Assembly (NCBI GenBank): GCA_945869465.1
Contig: CAMBPB010000004.1
Span: forward strand, 1 to 64,000
From: Prosthecobacter debontii
Lineage (GTDB): Bacteria > Verrucomicrobiota > Verrucomicrobiia > Verrucomicrobiales > Akkermansiaceae
Reading direction: 5' to 3'
DNA: 64,000 nucleotides
Shown here: one piece after another, positions 9,344 through 18,749 of the stretch
How positions within the stretch are numbered: the first letter of the stretch is position 1
Layout of the letters: each line of letters starts with the position of its first letter
Program-made: the position numbers and the translations under genes
Notes under the pieces: model-generated
Seen by the model: only the letters and a program-made list of their open reading frames with translations
What the model was told of the DNA's origin: nothing
The model's database searches: none

Positions 9344-10141
9344 ATGAAATCCCAAACACTTCCCGTCAAACGCCGCCCGGTTACCAAAGGAATTTTCCGC
9401 CACCTGAGTGCCGTCACCCGCAACCGCAAACAACGCGTCGCCGCTACGGCGAATGCCGCGGATATGGAGGTTGAGGATGGTGGATCGAAAATCTCACGCG
9501 CACTAACCATCATCTTCCTCATCCACATCGTCGCCATTGGTTTGATTTTCGTCCACCAGCGGTTTCTGGATGGTCGTCCAACAGAAAGTGCGGAGGCTGT
9601 GGTCACCGGATCGGCGCAAGCCACACCCGCACAGTCCACGGCAGGCAGGCGCGCGGATCTGCCGCGTCTGTCGTCCGGTGAGAAACCATATATCGTTAGG
9701 GCAGGGGACAACTACGCCCGCATCGCCTCCGCCGAAGGGGTGGAGGAAGGCGATCTGCGCCTGATCAACAAACACGTGGATATCGGTCCCGGGCTGATCC
9801 TTAAAATCCCGCCCAAACGCATCATCGCTGTGGATCCGCCGGAAGTCACCGCCATCCGCGAGCAAACCCCGTCGGACCATGACCGGGGCCTGGTGGAAGC
9901 CGTGCCCGCGGATGGGAAAAGTGCGCCGCGGGCGCAAATGGTCCGCCCCAATGTGTCTCGCGAAGCATCGGACCTAACGAGCGAAGCCGGCGGGAAATCC
10001 TATGTCGTGCAACCGGGCGACAGCGTCTGGCGGATTGCCAACCGATTCAAGGTGGGCCAGGAAACCCTCATGCGCGCCAACAGCATCAGCGACGCGCGCA
10101 AAATGAAAACCGGCATGAAACTTGTCATCCCGCAGTCGTAA
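9344..10141 (+). CDS. LysM-domain membrane protein (two LysM repeats)
   Basis: PYIVRAGDNYARIASAEGVEEGDLRLINKHV and KSYVVQPGDSVWRIANRFKVGQETLMRANSI; one TM segment. Confidence 0.85.
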   Translation: MKSQTLPVKRRPVTKGIFRHLSAVTRNRKQRVAATANAADMEVEDGGSKISRALTIIFLIHIVAIGLIFVHQRFLDGRPTESAEAVVTGSAQATPAQSTAGRRADLPRLSSGEKPYIVRAGDNYARIASAEGVEEGDLRLINKHVDIGPGLILKIPPKRIIAVDPPEVTAIREQTPSDHDRGLVEAVPADGKSAPRAQMVRPNVSREASDLTSEAGGKSYVVQPGDSVWRIANRFKVGQETLMRANSISDARKMKTGMKLVIPQS

Positions 10142-10171
10142 CAATTCAATTCTCAAACTTCAAACCGGCCA

Positions 10172-11320
10172 GTGACCCGCCATTGTTCCACCATCCTATG
10201 CGCCGCGGTTGCCGCGTTAGTCGCCCTCGGGCTGATCATGTTGGCAAGCACCAGCGCCTGGGTGAAGGGCATGGAGGCTCCCTATCACTTCCTCTCCCGG
10301 CAAACCATCATGGTGGTCGTCGGCCTGGTGGCGGCCGTGTTCGCCGCGCGCTGTCCGGTCGAGTATCTACGCAAGCTCACACCATGGATGTTCTTGGGGG
10401 CCTGCCTGCTGCTCGCCCTGTGTTATGTGCCGGGCGTCGCCGCGCCGGAACTCGGATCCAACCGCTGGATCAAAGCTCCCGTCGTGGGTCGGTTCCAACC
10501 ATCCGAACTGGCGAAAATCGTCATTGTCGTCTGCCTCGCGGCCTGGTTCGCCCGCTGGCAGACCGAAGTCCATACCTTTTGGCGCGGATTCATCGTGCCG
10601 GGCATGATCGCAGGCATCCCGATCGCCCTGATTGCCCTAGAGACCGATGTCGGTACGGCGCTGTCGCTCTCAGTGGCCGTGGGCGCGATCATGTTCTGCG
10701 TGGGAACCCGTCTGATCTATGCCCTGCCGAGTGCCATGACCGTGATTGCGGCGGCGGGTTGGTATATCTATCATGATGAAAACCGCTGGGGCCGCATCGA
10801 AGCGTGGCTCGATCTGGAAAATCCAATCCACCAGCTCGACCGCGGAATGCAGCAATGGCGGGCCTTGCTCGCCCTGGGCAATGGCGGGCCGTGGGGCGTG
10901 GGTCTTGGCAACGGCGTTGAAAAATTCGGAACGCTCACTTTCGCCCACATCGACTTTATTTTTCCGGTCGTGGGTGAGGAACTCGGCCTGCCGGTCACGC
11001 TCGGCGTGGTTCTGTGTTATGTGCTCATCGCGGTGACCGGCTGCGGCATCGCGCTACAGGCGAACAACGTTTTCAACCGCTGTGTGGCGCTCGGCCTGAC
11101 CTGTGTGATCGTGGTTCCAGCGATGGTCAACATCGGCGTGACCACTGCGGTGCTGCCGAATGACGGCCTTCCGCTGCCGTTTGTTAGCTACGGCGGCACC
11201 AGCCTGGTTTTCAGCTTAGCAGCGGTTGGAATGCTCGTGGGCATTCACCGCCGGTCCCACGCGTGCGTGACGCGGGAGTTCCCGCTGACCCGTCAAACCC
11301 GGCTTGCGGTGCGCCTGTGA
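10172..11320 (+). CDS. ftsW: Lipid II flippase/polymerase FtsW (SEDS family)
   Basis: GTG start; polytopic; LPLPFVSYGGTSLV SEDS motif. Confidence 0.93.
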   Translation: MTRHCSTILCAAVAALVALGLIMLASTSAWVKGMEAPYHFLSRQTIMVVVGLVAAVFAARCPVEYLRKLTPWMFLGACLLLALCYVPGVAAPELGSNRWIKAPVVGRFQPSELAKIVIVVCLAAWFARWQTEVHTFWRGFIVPGMIAGIPIALIALETDVGTALSLSVAVGAIMFCVGTRLIYALPSAMTVIAAAGWYIYHDENRWGRIEAWLDLENPIHQLDRGMQQWRALLALGNGGPWGVGLGNGVEKFGTLTFAHIDFIFPVVGEELGLPVTLGVVLCYVLIAVTGCGIALQANNVFNRCVALGLTCVIVVPAMVNIGVTTAVLPNDGLPLPFVSYGGTSLVFSLAAVGMLVGIHRRSHACVTREFPLTRQTRLAVRL

Positions 11321-11326
11321 AATCAT

Positions 11327-11357
11327 ACCGGAGCCCGCTCGTTGAGCGGGCTCCGGT
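11327..11357 (+). terminator. Strong hairpin closing the dcw operon
   Basis: ACCGGAGCCCGCTC-GTT-GAGCGGGCTCCGGT: 14-bp perfect stem with 3-nt loop, followed by T-rich TGGTTTGGTTTGGTGTT. Confidence 0.75.
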
Positions 11358-11483
11358 GGTTTGGTTTGGTGTTACCTACGGCCGCAGACAACCCTGGGGC
11401 GGTAGACCGGTCTGCGACAGTGGTCGTAGCGGACGAAATACCGTTCCTTATAGATAGGTGTTCCGCAACAGCGGTGGATAATG

Positions 11484-12074
11484 TTAGAGGCTCGGGGCCG
11501 GGGCAAGGCCGGCCGCGATCCTGAGGATCGCGGCGGGGTAGAGCCGGTGTTCCGCGACCTGGATCCGGGCATGCAGGGATTGGGGCGTGTCACCGGGAAG
11601 AACCGGCACGCGTTCCTGCAAAATGACCGGGCCGGTATCCATGCCTTCATCCACGAAATGAACGGTGCATCCGGTTTCAGGCACGCCCGCATCCAGCGCC
11701 TGTTTCCACGATTCCAGACCGGGGAACGCCGGAAGCAGCGCCGGGTGAATGTTGAGAATGCGGTTCGGATACCCATCCAACAGCGGGCGTTTCACCAGCC
11801 GCATGAAACCTGCTAGACAGACGAGTTCCACGCCGGCGGCCTTCAGGCGGCCGGCGGTTTCCGCCTGCGCCTCCTCGGGGAATTTCGTGCGAAAGCCGCG
11901 GCAGTCGATCACTCCGGTGGCGATTCCGCGGCCGCGCGCGCGTTCGAGAATGATCGCGTGCGGATTGTCCGAGAGCACGAGTGCGATGCGCGCGTCAAGC
12001 GTCCCCGCGTCAATCGCGTCGAGGATCGCCTGCATGTTGGATCCGGAACCTGAGCCGAGAATGCCGAGCACCAT
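11484..12074 (-). CDS. purN: Phosphoribosylglycinamide formyltransferase PurN
   Basis: [45 protein letters not shown]. Confidence 0.95.
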   Translation of the reverse strand: MVLGILGSGSGSNMQAILDAIDAGTLDARIALVLSDNPHAIILERARGRGIATGVIDCRGFRTKFPEEAQAETAGRLKAAGVELVCLAGFMRLVKRPLLDGYPNRILNIHPALLPAFPGLESWKQALDAGVPETGCTVHFVDEGMDTGPVILQERVPVLPGDTPQSLHARIQVAEHRLYPAAILRIAAGLAPAPSL

Positions 12075-12104
12075 GCGCTTGGTGTACGCGCCCCACCGGC
12101 GCTG

Positions 12105-12146
12105 CCAAGCGCCAAGTTTTCCAAACGGTCGGGACTTGGCGCTTGG
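12105..12146. promoter_or_regulatory. 13-bp perfect inverted repeat between divergent purN and M29 peptidase genes
   Basis: CCAAGCGCCAAGT (12105-12117) and ACTTGGCGCTTGG (12134-12146), 16-nt spacer. Confidence 0.55.
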
Positions 12147-12178
12147 AATCACCTGAATCACTCGCTACGACGCAAGCC

Positions 12179-13279
12179 ATGCACGACGCACGCATCGACG
12201 CCCTCGCCCGCCAACTGGTCCGTTATTCCACCTCGCTCAAGAAGGGTGAAAAAGTTCTGCTGGATCTCCATGACGTGCCCGACTCAATCGGCCTCGCCTT
12301 GATTCGCGAGGTCCGCGCCAAGGGTGCCCTGCCGTTTCTACGGCTCCACCAGGGACGCCTGACCCGCGAAATGCTCAAGGGCGCGGGTGATGAGCAATAC
12401 ACGATTCTCGCGAAGCACCTGCTGGCGGAAATGAAGGACATGGATGCCTATATCGCTATTCGCGGCGGCCACAACATCGCCGAAACTTCCGACGTCCCGG
12501 CGGAAAAAATGAAACTCGCGATGAAGCACATGCGCCCGGTGATCGATTACCGGGTGAAAAAAACCAAGTGGTGCGTGTTGCGCTGGCCATCCCCCTCGAT
12601 GGCCCAGCAGGCCGGCATGAGCACCGAGGCGTTCGAGGATTTCTACTTCCGTGTTTGTCTGCTAGATTACAAGGCGCTTGTCCCGGCGATGACCGCCCTC
12701 AAGAAACTGATGGGACAAACGGACCGGGTGGAAATCACCGGTCCTGGCACCGATCTGAGATTTTCGATCAAAGGCATTCCCGCGTTGTTTTCCGGTGGAA
12801 ACTACAACATTCCGGACGGCGAGGTGTTCACCTCGCCGGTGCGCGATTCGGTGGAGGGATTCATCACCTACAACGCGCCGACGATCTATCAGGGGATTGC
12901 TTTCGATGGCATTCGCCTGGAGTTTTCCAAAGGCAGGGTCGTCAAGGCCGAGGCCGGCGCGAAAACCAAACAGATCAACCGGATCCTCGATAGCGACGAG
13001 GGCGCGCGTTACATCGGCGAGTTCGCCCTCGGCTTCAACCCGGAGATCCGCGAACCGATGCGCGACATTCTGTTTGATGAGAAAATCGCCGGCTCGTTCC
13101 ACTTCACACCTGGCCAGGCCTATGAGGAGGCGGACAACGGCAACCGCTCGCAGGTCCACTGGGACATGGTGAGCATCCAGCGCAAGGACTGGGGCGGCGG
13201 CGAGATCCGTTTCGATGGCAAGGTCATCCGCAAGGACGGCATCTTCCTTGCCAAGGCGCTGGAGAAGCTGAATGGCTGA
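12179..13279 (+). CDS. M29-family aminopeptidase
   Basis: [64 protein letters not shown]. Confidence 0.9.
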   Translation: MHDARIDALARQLVRYSTSLKKGEKVLLDLHDVPDSIGLALIREVRAKGALPFLRLHQGRLTREMLKGAGDEQYTILAKHLLAEMKDMDAYIAIRGGHNIAETSDVPAEKMKLAMKHMRPVIDYRVKKTKWCVLRWPSPSMAQQAGMSTEAFEDFYFRVCLLDYKALVPAMTALKKLMGQTDRVEITGPGTDLRFSIKGIPALFSGGNYNIPDGEVFTSPVRDSVEGFITYNAPTIYQGIAFDGIRLEFSKGRVVKAEAGAKTKQINRILDSDEGARYIGEFALGFNPEIREPMRDILFDEKIAGSFHFTPGQAYEEADNGNRSQVHWDMVSIQRKDWGGGEIRFDGKVIRKDGIFLAKALEKLNG

Positions 13280-13296
13280 GCGGTGAAGTAGTGGGG

Positions 13297-13968
13297 CTAT
13301 TCGCGAATGCCGCGATAGCGCAGGGGGATGAAGCCGGACGCGCTGAGCCTGGCGGTCTCGTGCTCGACCGCCCGGGTTTTGGAGTAGGGTGCCGCCTCGT
13401 AGAAAAGAGCGCGTTTCTTGTCCTCGTCGAGCCACTTCACGAAGAGAATGACGTGGCCGCCGGCGGAGTTCATCACGTCAGCGGGTTTGAGTTCCGCGGG
13501 TGATGCGAGGCGTTTGCAGATGCCGCCGAGCGTGGAGGTGGATTCGCGCTTTTTCAGCGCCCAGCAACGGGAAATGAAACCGGAACAGTCGATGCCGACA
13601 CATTCGCCACTGACGGCGTCGCCGCCCTTGCGGCGCTTCTCGGCGGAATAAACGTCACCCGCGGCGCGGCCTTTGCGCAGACCGGCGGAGAACGATTCCG
13701 GCGTGTCCCAGCCGCCCCATTTGTAAGCGACACCTGCATTCTCGCCCAGGGTCCAGCAGTCTTCATCAGGGCTGCCGTGGCGGCCTGCGCGATCAGGCGT
13801 GTGGATTTCGATGCCTGAGGAATCCTTGCCGTGGCGGACGAATCCGCATGGGACGTGATGCCAAAAGAAGCAGCGTTGGAGTGTATTGGTGTTGGCAAGG
13901 GTGCGTGTTTCATCCTGCGCCTGCCGCTGTGATGGAAGCGCGCTTTCCTTCGGAATCCGTGCGGATCT
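13297..13968 (-). CDS. NlpC/P60-like reading frame without canonical start codon (truncated, non-ATG initiated, or readthrough)
   Basis: 224 open codons reading ...YKWGGWDTPESFSAGLRKGRAAGDVYSAEKRRKGGDAVSGECVGIDCSGFISRCWALKKRESTSTLGGICKRLASPAELKPADVMNSAGGHVILFVKW...; DCSGF motif; absent from ORF track. Confidence 0.6.
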   Translation of the reverse strand, partial: RSARIPKESALPSQRQAQDETRTLANTNTLQRCFFWHHVPCGFVRHGKDSSGIEIHTPDRAGRHGSPDEDCWTLGENAGVAYKWGGWDTPESFSAGLRKGRAAGDVYSAEKRRKGGDAVSGECVGIDCSGFISRCWALKKRESTSTLGGICKRLASPAELKPADVMNSAGGHVILFVKWLDEDKKRALFYEAAPYSKTRAVEHETARLSASGFIPLRYRGIRE

Positions 13969-14499
13969 TCACGACAACGTCGCGTCTGGCGGATCGCCCG
14001 CCCGGTCGGATTTTTTTCGCTCGCGCGCTTCGCGGAAAAAGCTTTGCAGCAGAAACAGGCATTCTTCGCCAAGCACGCCGGCGGTTACTTCGCAGCGGTG
14101 GTTGAGTGGCGGATTGGCGTCCAGCAGGTTGATCCAGCTCCCCGCGGCTCCGGCCTTGGGGTCCGGGCAACCGAATACCACGCGCTCCGGCCGGCAATGC
14201 ACGATCGCCCCGGCGCACATCGGGCACGGCTCCTTGGTGACGTAGAGCGTACACTTTTCAAGCCGCCAATCGCCCACTGACGTCTGCGCCGCCGTGAGCG
14301 CGAGCATTTCCGCATGGGCGGTGGCGTCCCTGAGAGTTTCCACCTGATTCCAAGCGCGGGAAATGATCCGCCCCTCGCGCACCACCACCGCGCCCACCGG
14401 CACCTCGCCGGCGGCATACGCCTTGCGCGCCTCACGCAACGCCTGGCCCATGAAGTAAACGTCGCTGTGCAAATCAATGATCGGTGCGCTGTCTTCCAC
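13969..14499 (-). CDS. tadA: tRNA adenosine(34) deaminase TadA (start uncertain; GTG 14499 or ATG further in)
   Basis: AHAEMLAL and PCPMCAGAIVHCRPERVVFG cytidine-deaminase zinc motifs. Confidence 0.92.
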   Translation of the reverse strand: MEDSAPIIDLHSDVYFMGQALREARKAYAAGEVPVGAVVVREGRIISRAWNQVETLRDATAHAEMLALTAAQTSVGDWRLEKCTLYVTKEPCPMCAGAIVHCRPERVVFGCPDPKAGAAGSWINLLDANPPLNHRCEVTAGVLGEECLFLLQSFFREARERKKSDRAGDPPDATLS

Positions 14500-14638
14500 G
14501 CCCGACGGGTAGCGGATGAAACCCGGCGATGCACGCCGATTTGTTCGGTGGCGTGGGATTGCAAAATGCCAGACTTTTTGACAGAATCTTCTTGCGGTTG
14601 CGGTTTTGGCGGGGGATGAGCGGGAACAACCGCGCGGG

Positions 14639-15565
14639 TCAGACTCTGGCGGGGATTGCCGCCTTCTCCACCCAAGGCGCGAATTCCGGCGGGATGGGTG
14701 CTTCAAACTGGTGGCGCCTGCCGGTGATCGGGTGATCGAAGGACAGGCGCCAGGCATGCAGCATGAGACGGCCGGTTTGTGCGGAAGTCCTGTCAGGCTT
14801 GCCATAGATTGGATCTCCGACGAGCGGAGCTCCCTTGTGATGCATGTGGACGCGGATCTGGTGGGTGCGGCCGGTGTGCAGGTGGCAGAGGACGAGTGCG
14901 GTGACGGAGGCGGCGTCGGTGGCGAGGATTTCGTAATCGGTGATGGCGGTTTTGCCGCCGGGCGGATTGACGACGGCCATTTTCTGGCGGTTCACCGGGT
15001 GGCGGCCGATGTGGGTGAAAACGGTGTCCTTGGCGGGCTTGGGGATGCCTTGGGTGACGGCGAGGTAGAGTTTTTCCATCGTGCTGCGCTCGGAAAACTG
15101 GGTGACGAGCGATTGGTGGGCGGCATTCGATTTGGCGACCACCAAACAGCCGGACGTGTCCTTGTCGAGGCGGTGGACGATGCCGGGTCGCTCGACGCCG
15201 CCGATGCCGGAAAGTTTGCCCCGGCAATGGTGGAGCAGGGCGTTGACCAGCGTGCCGTCCGGGTTGCCTGGCGCGGGGTGGACGACCATGCCGGGATCCT
15301 TGTTGAGGACCAGCAGGTCATCGTCCTCAAACAGAATCACCAGCGGGATCTCCTGCGGCGCGGCATTGAGCGGCACCGCCTCGGGAATGGCGATTTCGAT
15401 GAGATCGCCGGTTTTCACGGCATCGCGGGGTTTGGCGGGCTGATTGTTGACGACGATGAATTGCTCGCGAATCAGGACCTGGATACGCGAACGCGAAAGC
15501 TCCGGCACACGGGCGGCGAGAAACGCATCGAGGCGCTCGCCGGGAACATCGACACGAATTTTCAC
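14639..15565 (-). CDS. rluD: RluA/RluD-family 23S rRNA pseudouridine synthase
   Basis: S4-like N-terminus; GIVHRLDKDTSGCLVVAK; GRTHQIRVH. Confidence 0.93.
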   Translation of the reverse strand: MKIRVDVPGERLDAFLAARVPELSRSRIQVLIREQFIVVNNQPAKPRDAVKTGDLIEIAIPEAVPLNAAPQEIPLVILFEDDDLLVLNKDPGMVVHPAPGNPDGTLVNALLHHCRGKLSGIGGVERPGIVHRLDKDTSGCLVVAKSNAAHQSLVTQFSERSTMEKLYLAVTQGIPKPAKDTVFTHIGRHPVNRQKMAVVNPPGGKTAITDYEILATDAASVTALVLCHLHTGRTHQIRVHMHHKGAPLVGDPIYGKPDRTSAQTGRLMLHAWRLSFDHPITGRRHQFEAPIPPEFAPWVEKAAIPARV

Positions 15566-15638
15566 GGGCGGATTCTTGCCGGGGTGGAAGTTGCTGCAAG
15601 ATTCAAGTTGGCACCCCGGGCTGTCGTATCATTATTCT

Positions 15639-18608
15639 ATGCCCATGACCGATCGCTTGGAAACCATCGCCAACTGCCATTCGTGCGGGACGGCGATGGA
15701 CGTCTCGGCGGTGGCTCCGTTCACCAATGTCGAGTGCCCGGCCTGCGGCAAGCACACGCGGGTGAAGCGGGAATTCGGTCCCTACACGCTGGCCCGCCGC
15801 CACGCGATCGGCGGCATGAGCATGGTTTTTGTCGCGCATGACACCACGCTGGATCGTGAAGTGGCGCTTAAAATTCTCAGCGAGGCGTTTTCCGCGGACC
15901 AACGGCGGATCGCCTCGTTCGAGGAGGAGGCCCGGATCACCGCGTCGTTCAGCCACCCGAATGTCGTGCGGGTGCTGCGGACCGGGCGGGCGTTCGACCG
16001 GTTTTACATTGCGATGGAACTGGTGCCGGGCGGGCACTTCGAACACCAGATTCGTGAGCGCGGAAAAATCCCGGAGTTGGAGATGTTGCCGCTTGCCATC
16101 GAGGTGGCTCACGGCCTCAAAGCCGCCCACTCCGCCGGATTGATCCACCGCGACGTGAAACCCGGCAACATCCTGCTGGATGCCCAGGGGCATGCGAAAC
16201 TCGTCGATTTCGGCCTCGCCCTGGTGACCCACGGCGGCAAGGCCCAGGCCACCGAAATGTGGGCGACGCCCTACTACGTGCCGCCTGAGACGGTGGAGGG
16301 CTATGCCGAGGATTTCCGCTCGGACATCTATGCCTTTGGCGCCACCCTTTACCACGCGCTGGCGGGGAAACCGTCCTGCGGCGAGGAATCGATGGCCACC
16401 GACATTCTTCGCGAGGCCAAGAAAAAAGTGGTGCCGCTGAGCACCGCGGATCCGTCACTTTCCGCGGAGATCTGCCGCATCGTCGAGCGGGCGATGGCCT
16501 ACGATCCGAATGGCCGCTTTGGCTCCTACGACGAACTGATCGCCAGTCTCAGCTGGGTTCTGAACCATTTGAAATCCGGCTGCCCCGAAGGCACGGACAC
16601 CGCCGCCATACGCCGCGCGGGCAAAAAACGCCAGGAGCGGAGCATGATGGTCGCCGTGGTATTGGTGGGTGTGCTTGTCGCGACCACCGGGATTTGGTGG
16701 GTAACCCGAAAAATCACGGTGCAAATCGACAAACAACCCTCGGCCCTAACGACCACGCCGGCGGTGGCGACCGACACTTCGGCGGACATTGCCAAACGCT
16801 ACCGCGAAGCCCGGGCCGCGGTGAAAGCGAAAAATTTCGACCCGGCGGCGCGGGAATTCGCAGTGCTTCACCACAGCCCTGCCGCGCAGGAACCCTCCCG
16901 GACGTGGGCGGGGGTGGAAGCGGTCTTGGCCACCCTGTTGGACGGCCGATCATCCGATGCCCGCAAACTGGCATTGGCGACTGTGTCCCATGCCAAATCG
17001 TTGCCGGAAGCGGCCCGCGTCGACGACAAATTGATCGCCGCGCTCCAACAACTGGGGCAGTTTCCGCCACTCGTGGCAGCGGATCTTGCCTCTCCGGCCG
17101 CCGCGTCGCAGGCGGTGGTCGCCATGCTCGCCGGCCTCAAGAACTGGGAACAGGGAATGCTGGATCAGGCGGTCGTTTGTTTCTCCACCTTGGTTTCCGC
17201 CAAACTCTCGCAGGACGACCAATGGATCGCGATCTATCAAAGTTTGGCGAAGGACTATCTGGAAGACCACCAGCGGCTCTCCGCACCGATTTTCACCCAA
17301 GTCCCCGCCGACAAAGCGGGCTGTGAGGCCGCCATCGCCGAGTTGGATTTGGTACTCGTCACTTTGAAAACCCGTGGCCGCGCGAAATTCAATCTGCGGG
17401 CCTGGCAATTGGATCTCGCGAGACAGGCGAAGTTGATGGGCGGCTCCGCTAGGGTTGTTCCCTCCGGCCAGCCCATTCGGGCTCAGAGACCATCCCCGCA
17501 AGTGGCCGAAGTGCTCCCGAAGATTGCCGAGTTGGCACGCGACTTCCGGTTTGCGGAAACGATCACTTTCCTCAAGGCCCTTCCCGGAGATCCCCAAGAT
17601 TCAGCGCTGGTATCGCTGCTTGCCATGGCGGAGGCTTCCGCGGCGTTCCTGGCCGATATTGAGAATGACCTCGTCAAGGATCGGGTGGTCGAGGGCGCGC
17701 TCCCGCCCAAGGTTTTGCCAGATGCGGGGCTTCTCATCCATGTGGACCCTAAGGACGGCCTCGGTTTCCCGGAAGGGGCGACCCCCTATCGCCTCAAAGC
17801 CACCACGATCTCCGGCGTGAAATCGTTCACTGCCGTCGCGTGGATATTCCGGGAGGAGGGTTCTCATTCCGACGCCCGCATCTTCTCTAAATCAACGGGA
17901 ACCGACGAGGGAGCCCACGAGTTGATGCTCAGCCTCGCAAACGGCGGCAACCTGCGCGCCCGTTTGCGCACCGACGGAACGACCCGCACGGTGCTGGCGT
18001 CCAAGGTTTCCATCCCGCCCCGGCGTTGGACCCACGTCGCCCTGCGCTACGATGGAGCCGAACTTTCGATCTGGGTGGATGGGGTCCAAGCCGCCACCGG
18101 GGCACAATCCGGCCCGCCCGATTTCACCTCGGGCGTGGGTTTTGCCTTGGGCAACAACCCGGTGGAAGTCGGACAACGGCCATTCCAAGGGTCCATGCGC
18201 GACTTCCGGTTTTACGGGACGGCGATTTCCGCCGCACTGCTCACAAAGGCGGCCGAAAACGACCCGTCCGCACCAGCCATTGCTACTTTTCCACTCAAGT
18301 CCGGCGAGACGGTGGCCAAGGTTTCCATTGATTCCAATGGAATCATCAGCGCAAGCTCCGCCGCCGGCCAAACCAAGCCCTGCACCTGGGGCGATTTCAC
18401 CCCAGACGCCCTGATCGCCTTGCACCGCGTGTTCATGAAGAATGCGAAAACCGAAGCGGAAGGACTTCGCCGCCAGGCATGCGCCATCGGCTTCGACTGG
18501 CTGGCCGGAAACCGCGAACGCGCCCTTGCCGCCGCTTCCGTTCTCTCACAGAATAATCCGGCTTTCAAAAAACGCTGGGACGAAATTTCCGGCGGCCTGC
18601 CGAAGTGA
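15639..18608 (+). CDS. Transmembrane Ser/Thr protein kinase with N-terminal zinc ribbon and C-terminal LamG-like domain
   Basis: CHSCG..CPACGK; VALKIL; IHRDVKPGNILL; VDFGLA; TM MVAVVLVGVLVATTGIWWV; LamG-like WTHVALRYDGAELSIWVDGV. Confidence 0.9.
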   Translation: MPMTDRLETIANCHSCGTAMDVSAVAPFTNVECPACGKHTRVKREFGPYTLARRHAIGGMSMVFVAHDTTLDREVALKILSEAFSADQRRIASFEEEARITASFSHPNVVRVLRTGRAFDRFYIAMELVPGGHFEHQIRERGKIPELEMLPLAIEVAHGLKAAHSAGLIHRDVKPGNILLDAQGHAKLVDFGLALVTHGGKAQATEMWATPYYVPPETVEGYAEDFRSDIYAFGATLYHALAGKPSCGEESMATDILREAKKKVVPLSTADPSLSAEICRIVERAMAYDPNGRFGSYDELIASLSWVLNHLKSGCPEGTDTAAIRRAGKKRQERSMMVAVVLVGVLVATTGIWWVTRKITVQIDKQPSALTTTPAVATDTSADIAKRYREARAAVKAKNFDPAAREFAVLHHSPAAQEPSRTWAGVEAVLATLLDGRSSDARKLALATVSHAKSLPEAARVDDKLIAALQQLGQFPPLVAADLASPAAASQAVVAMLAGLKNWEQGMLDQAVVCFSTLVSAKLSQDDQWIAIYQSLAKDYLEDHQRLSAPIFTQVPADKAGCEAAIAELDLVLVTLKTRGRAKFNLRAWQLDLARQAKLMGGSARVVPSGQPIRAQRPSPQVAEVLPKIAELARDFRFAETITFLKALPGDPQDSALVSLLAMAEASAAFLADIENDLVKDRVVEGALPPKVLPDAGLLIHVDPKDGLGFPEGATPYRLKATTISGVKSFTAVAWIFREEGSHSDARIFSKSTGTDEGAHELMLSLANGGNLRARLRTDGTTRTVLASKVSIPPRRWTHVALRYDGAELSIWVDGVQAATGAQSGPPDFTSGVGFALGNNPVEVGQRPFQGSMRDFRFYGTAISAALLTKAAENDPSAPAIATFPLKSGETVAKVSIDSNGIISASSAAGQTKPCTWGDFTPDALIALHRVFMKNAKTEAEGLRRQACAIGFDWLAGNRERALAAASVLSQNNPAFKKRWDEISGGLPK

Positions 18609-18637
18609 CGGCGATGGCCGAAGCCGATCACCGGGTG

Positions 18638-18728
18638 CCAATTGCCGGAAGAATCCAAGCAAGGCCGGCAGCGCAAGAAGCGCGTGACTGGCCGCTTCGC
18701 GTTGGGAGTATGAGTCGGATTCAAGGTG
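18638..18728 (-). pseudogene. Partial duplicate of the HEAT-repeat segment of the adjacent DUF1080 gene
   Basis: Encodes HLESDSYSQREAASHALLALPALLGFFRQLA vs HLESDSYSEREAASHALFALPALPGFVRELA in the gene at 18750-20204. Confidence 0.8.
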
Positions 18729-18749
18729 AGGGACCGCATGGCACGGTGC

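Noticed and set aside
13554-14072. 172-aa ORF MAKNACFCCKAF... on minus strand
   Set aside because: Out of frame with both tadA and the NlpC/P60-like frame that it overlaps; the other frames have the family motifs.
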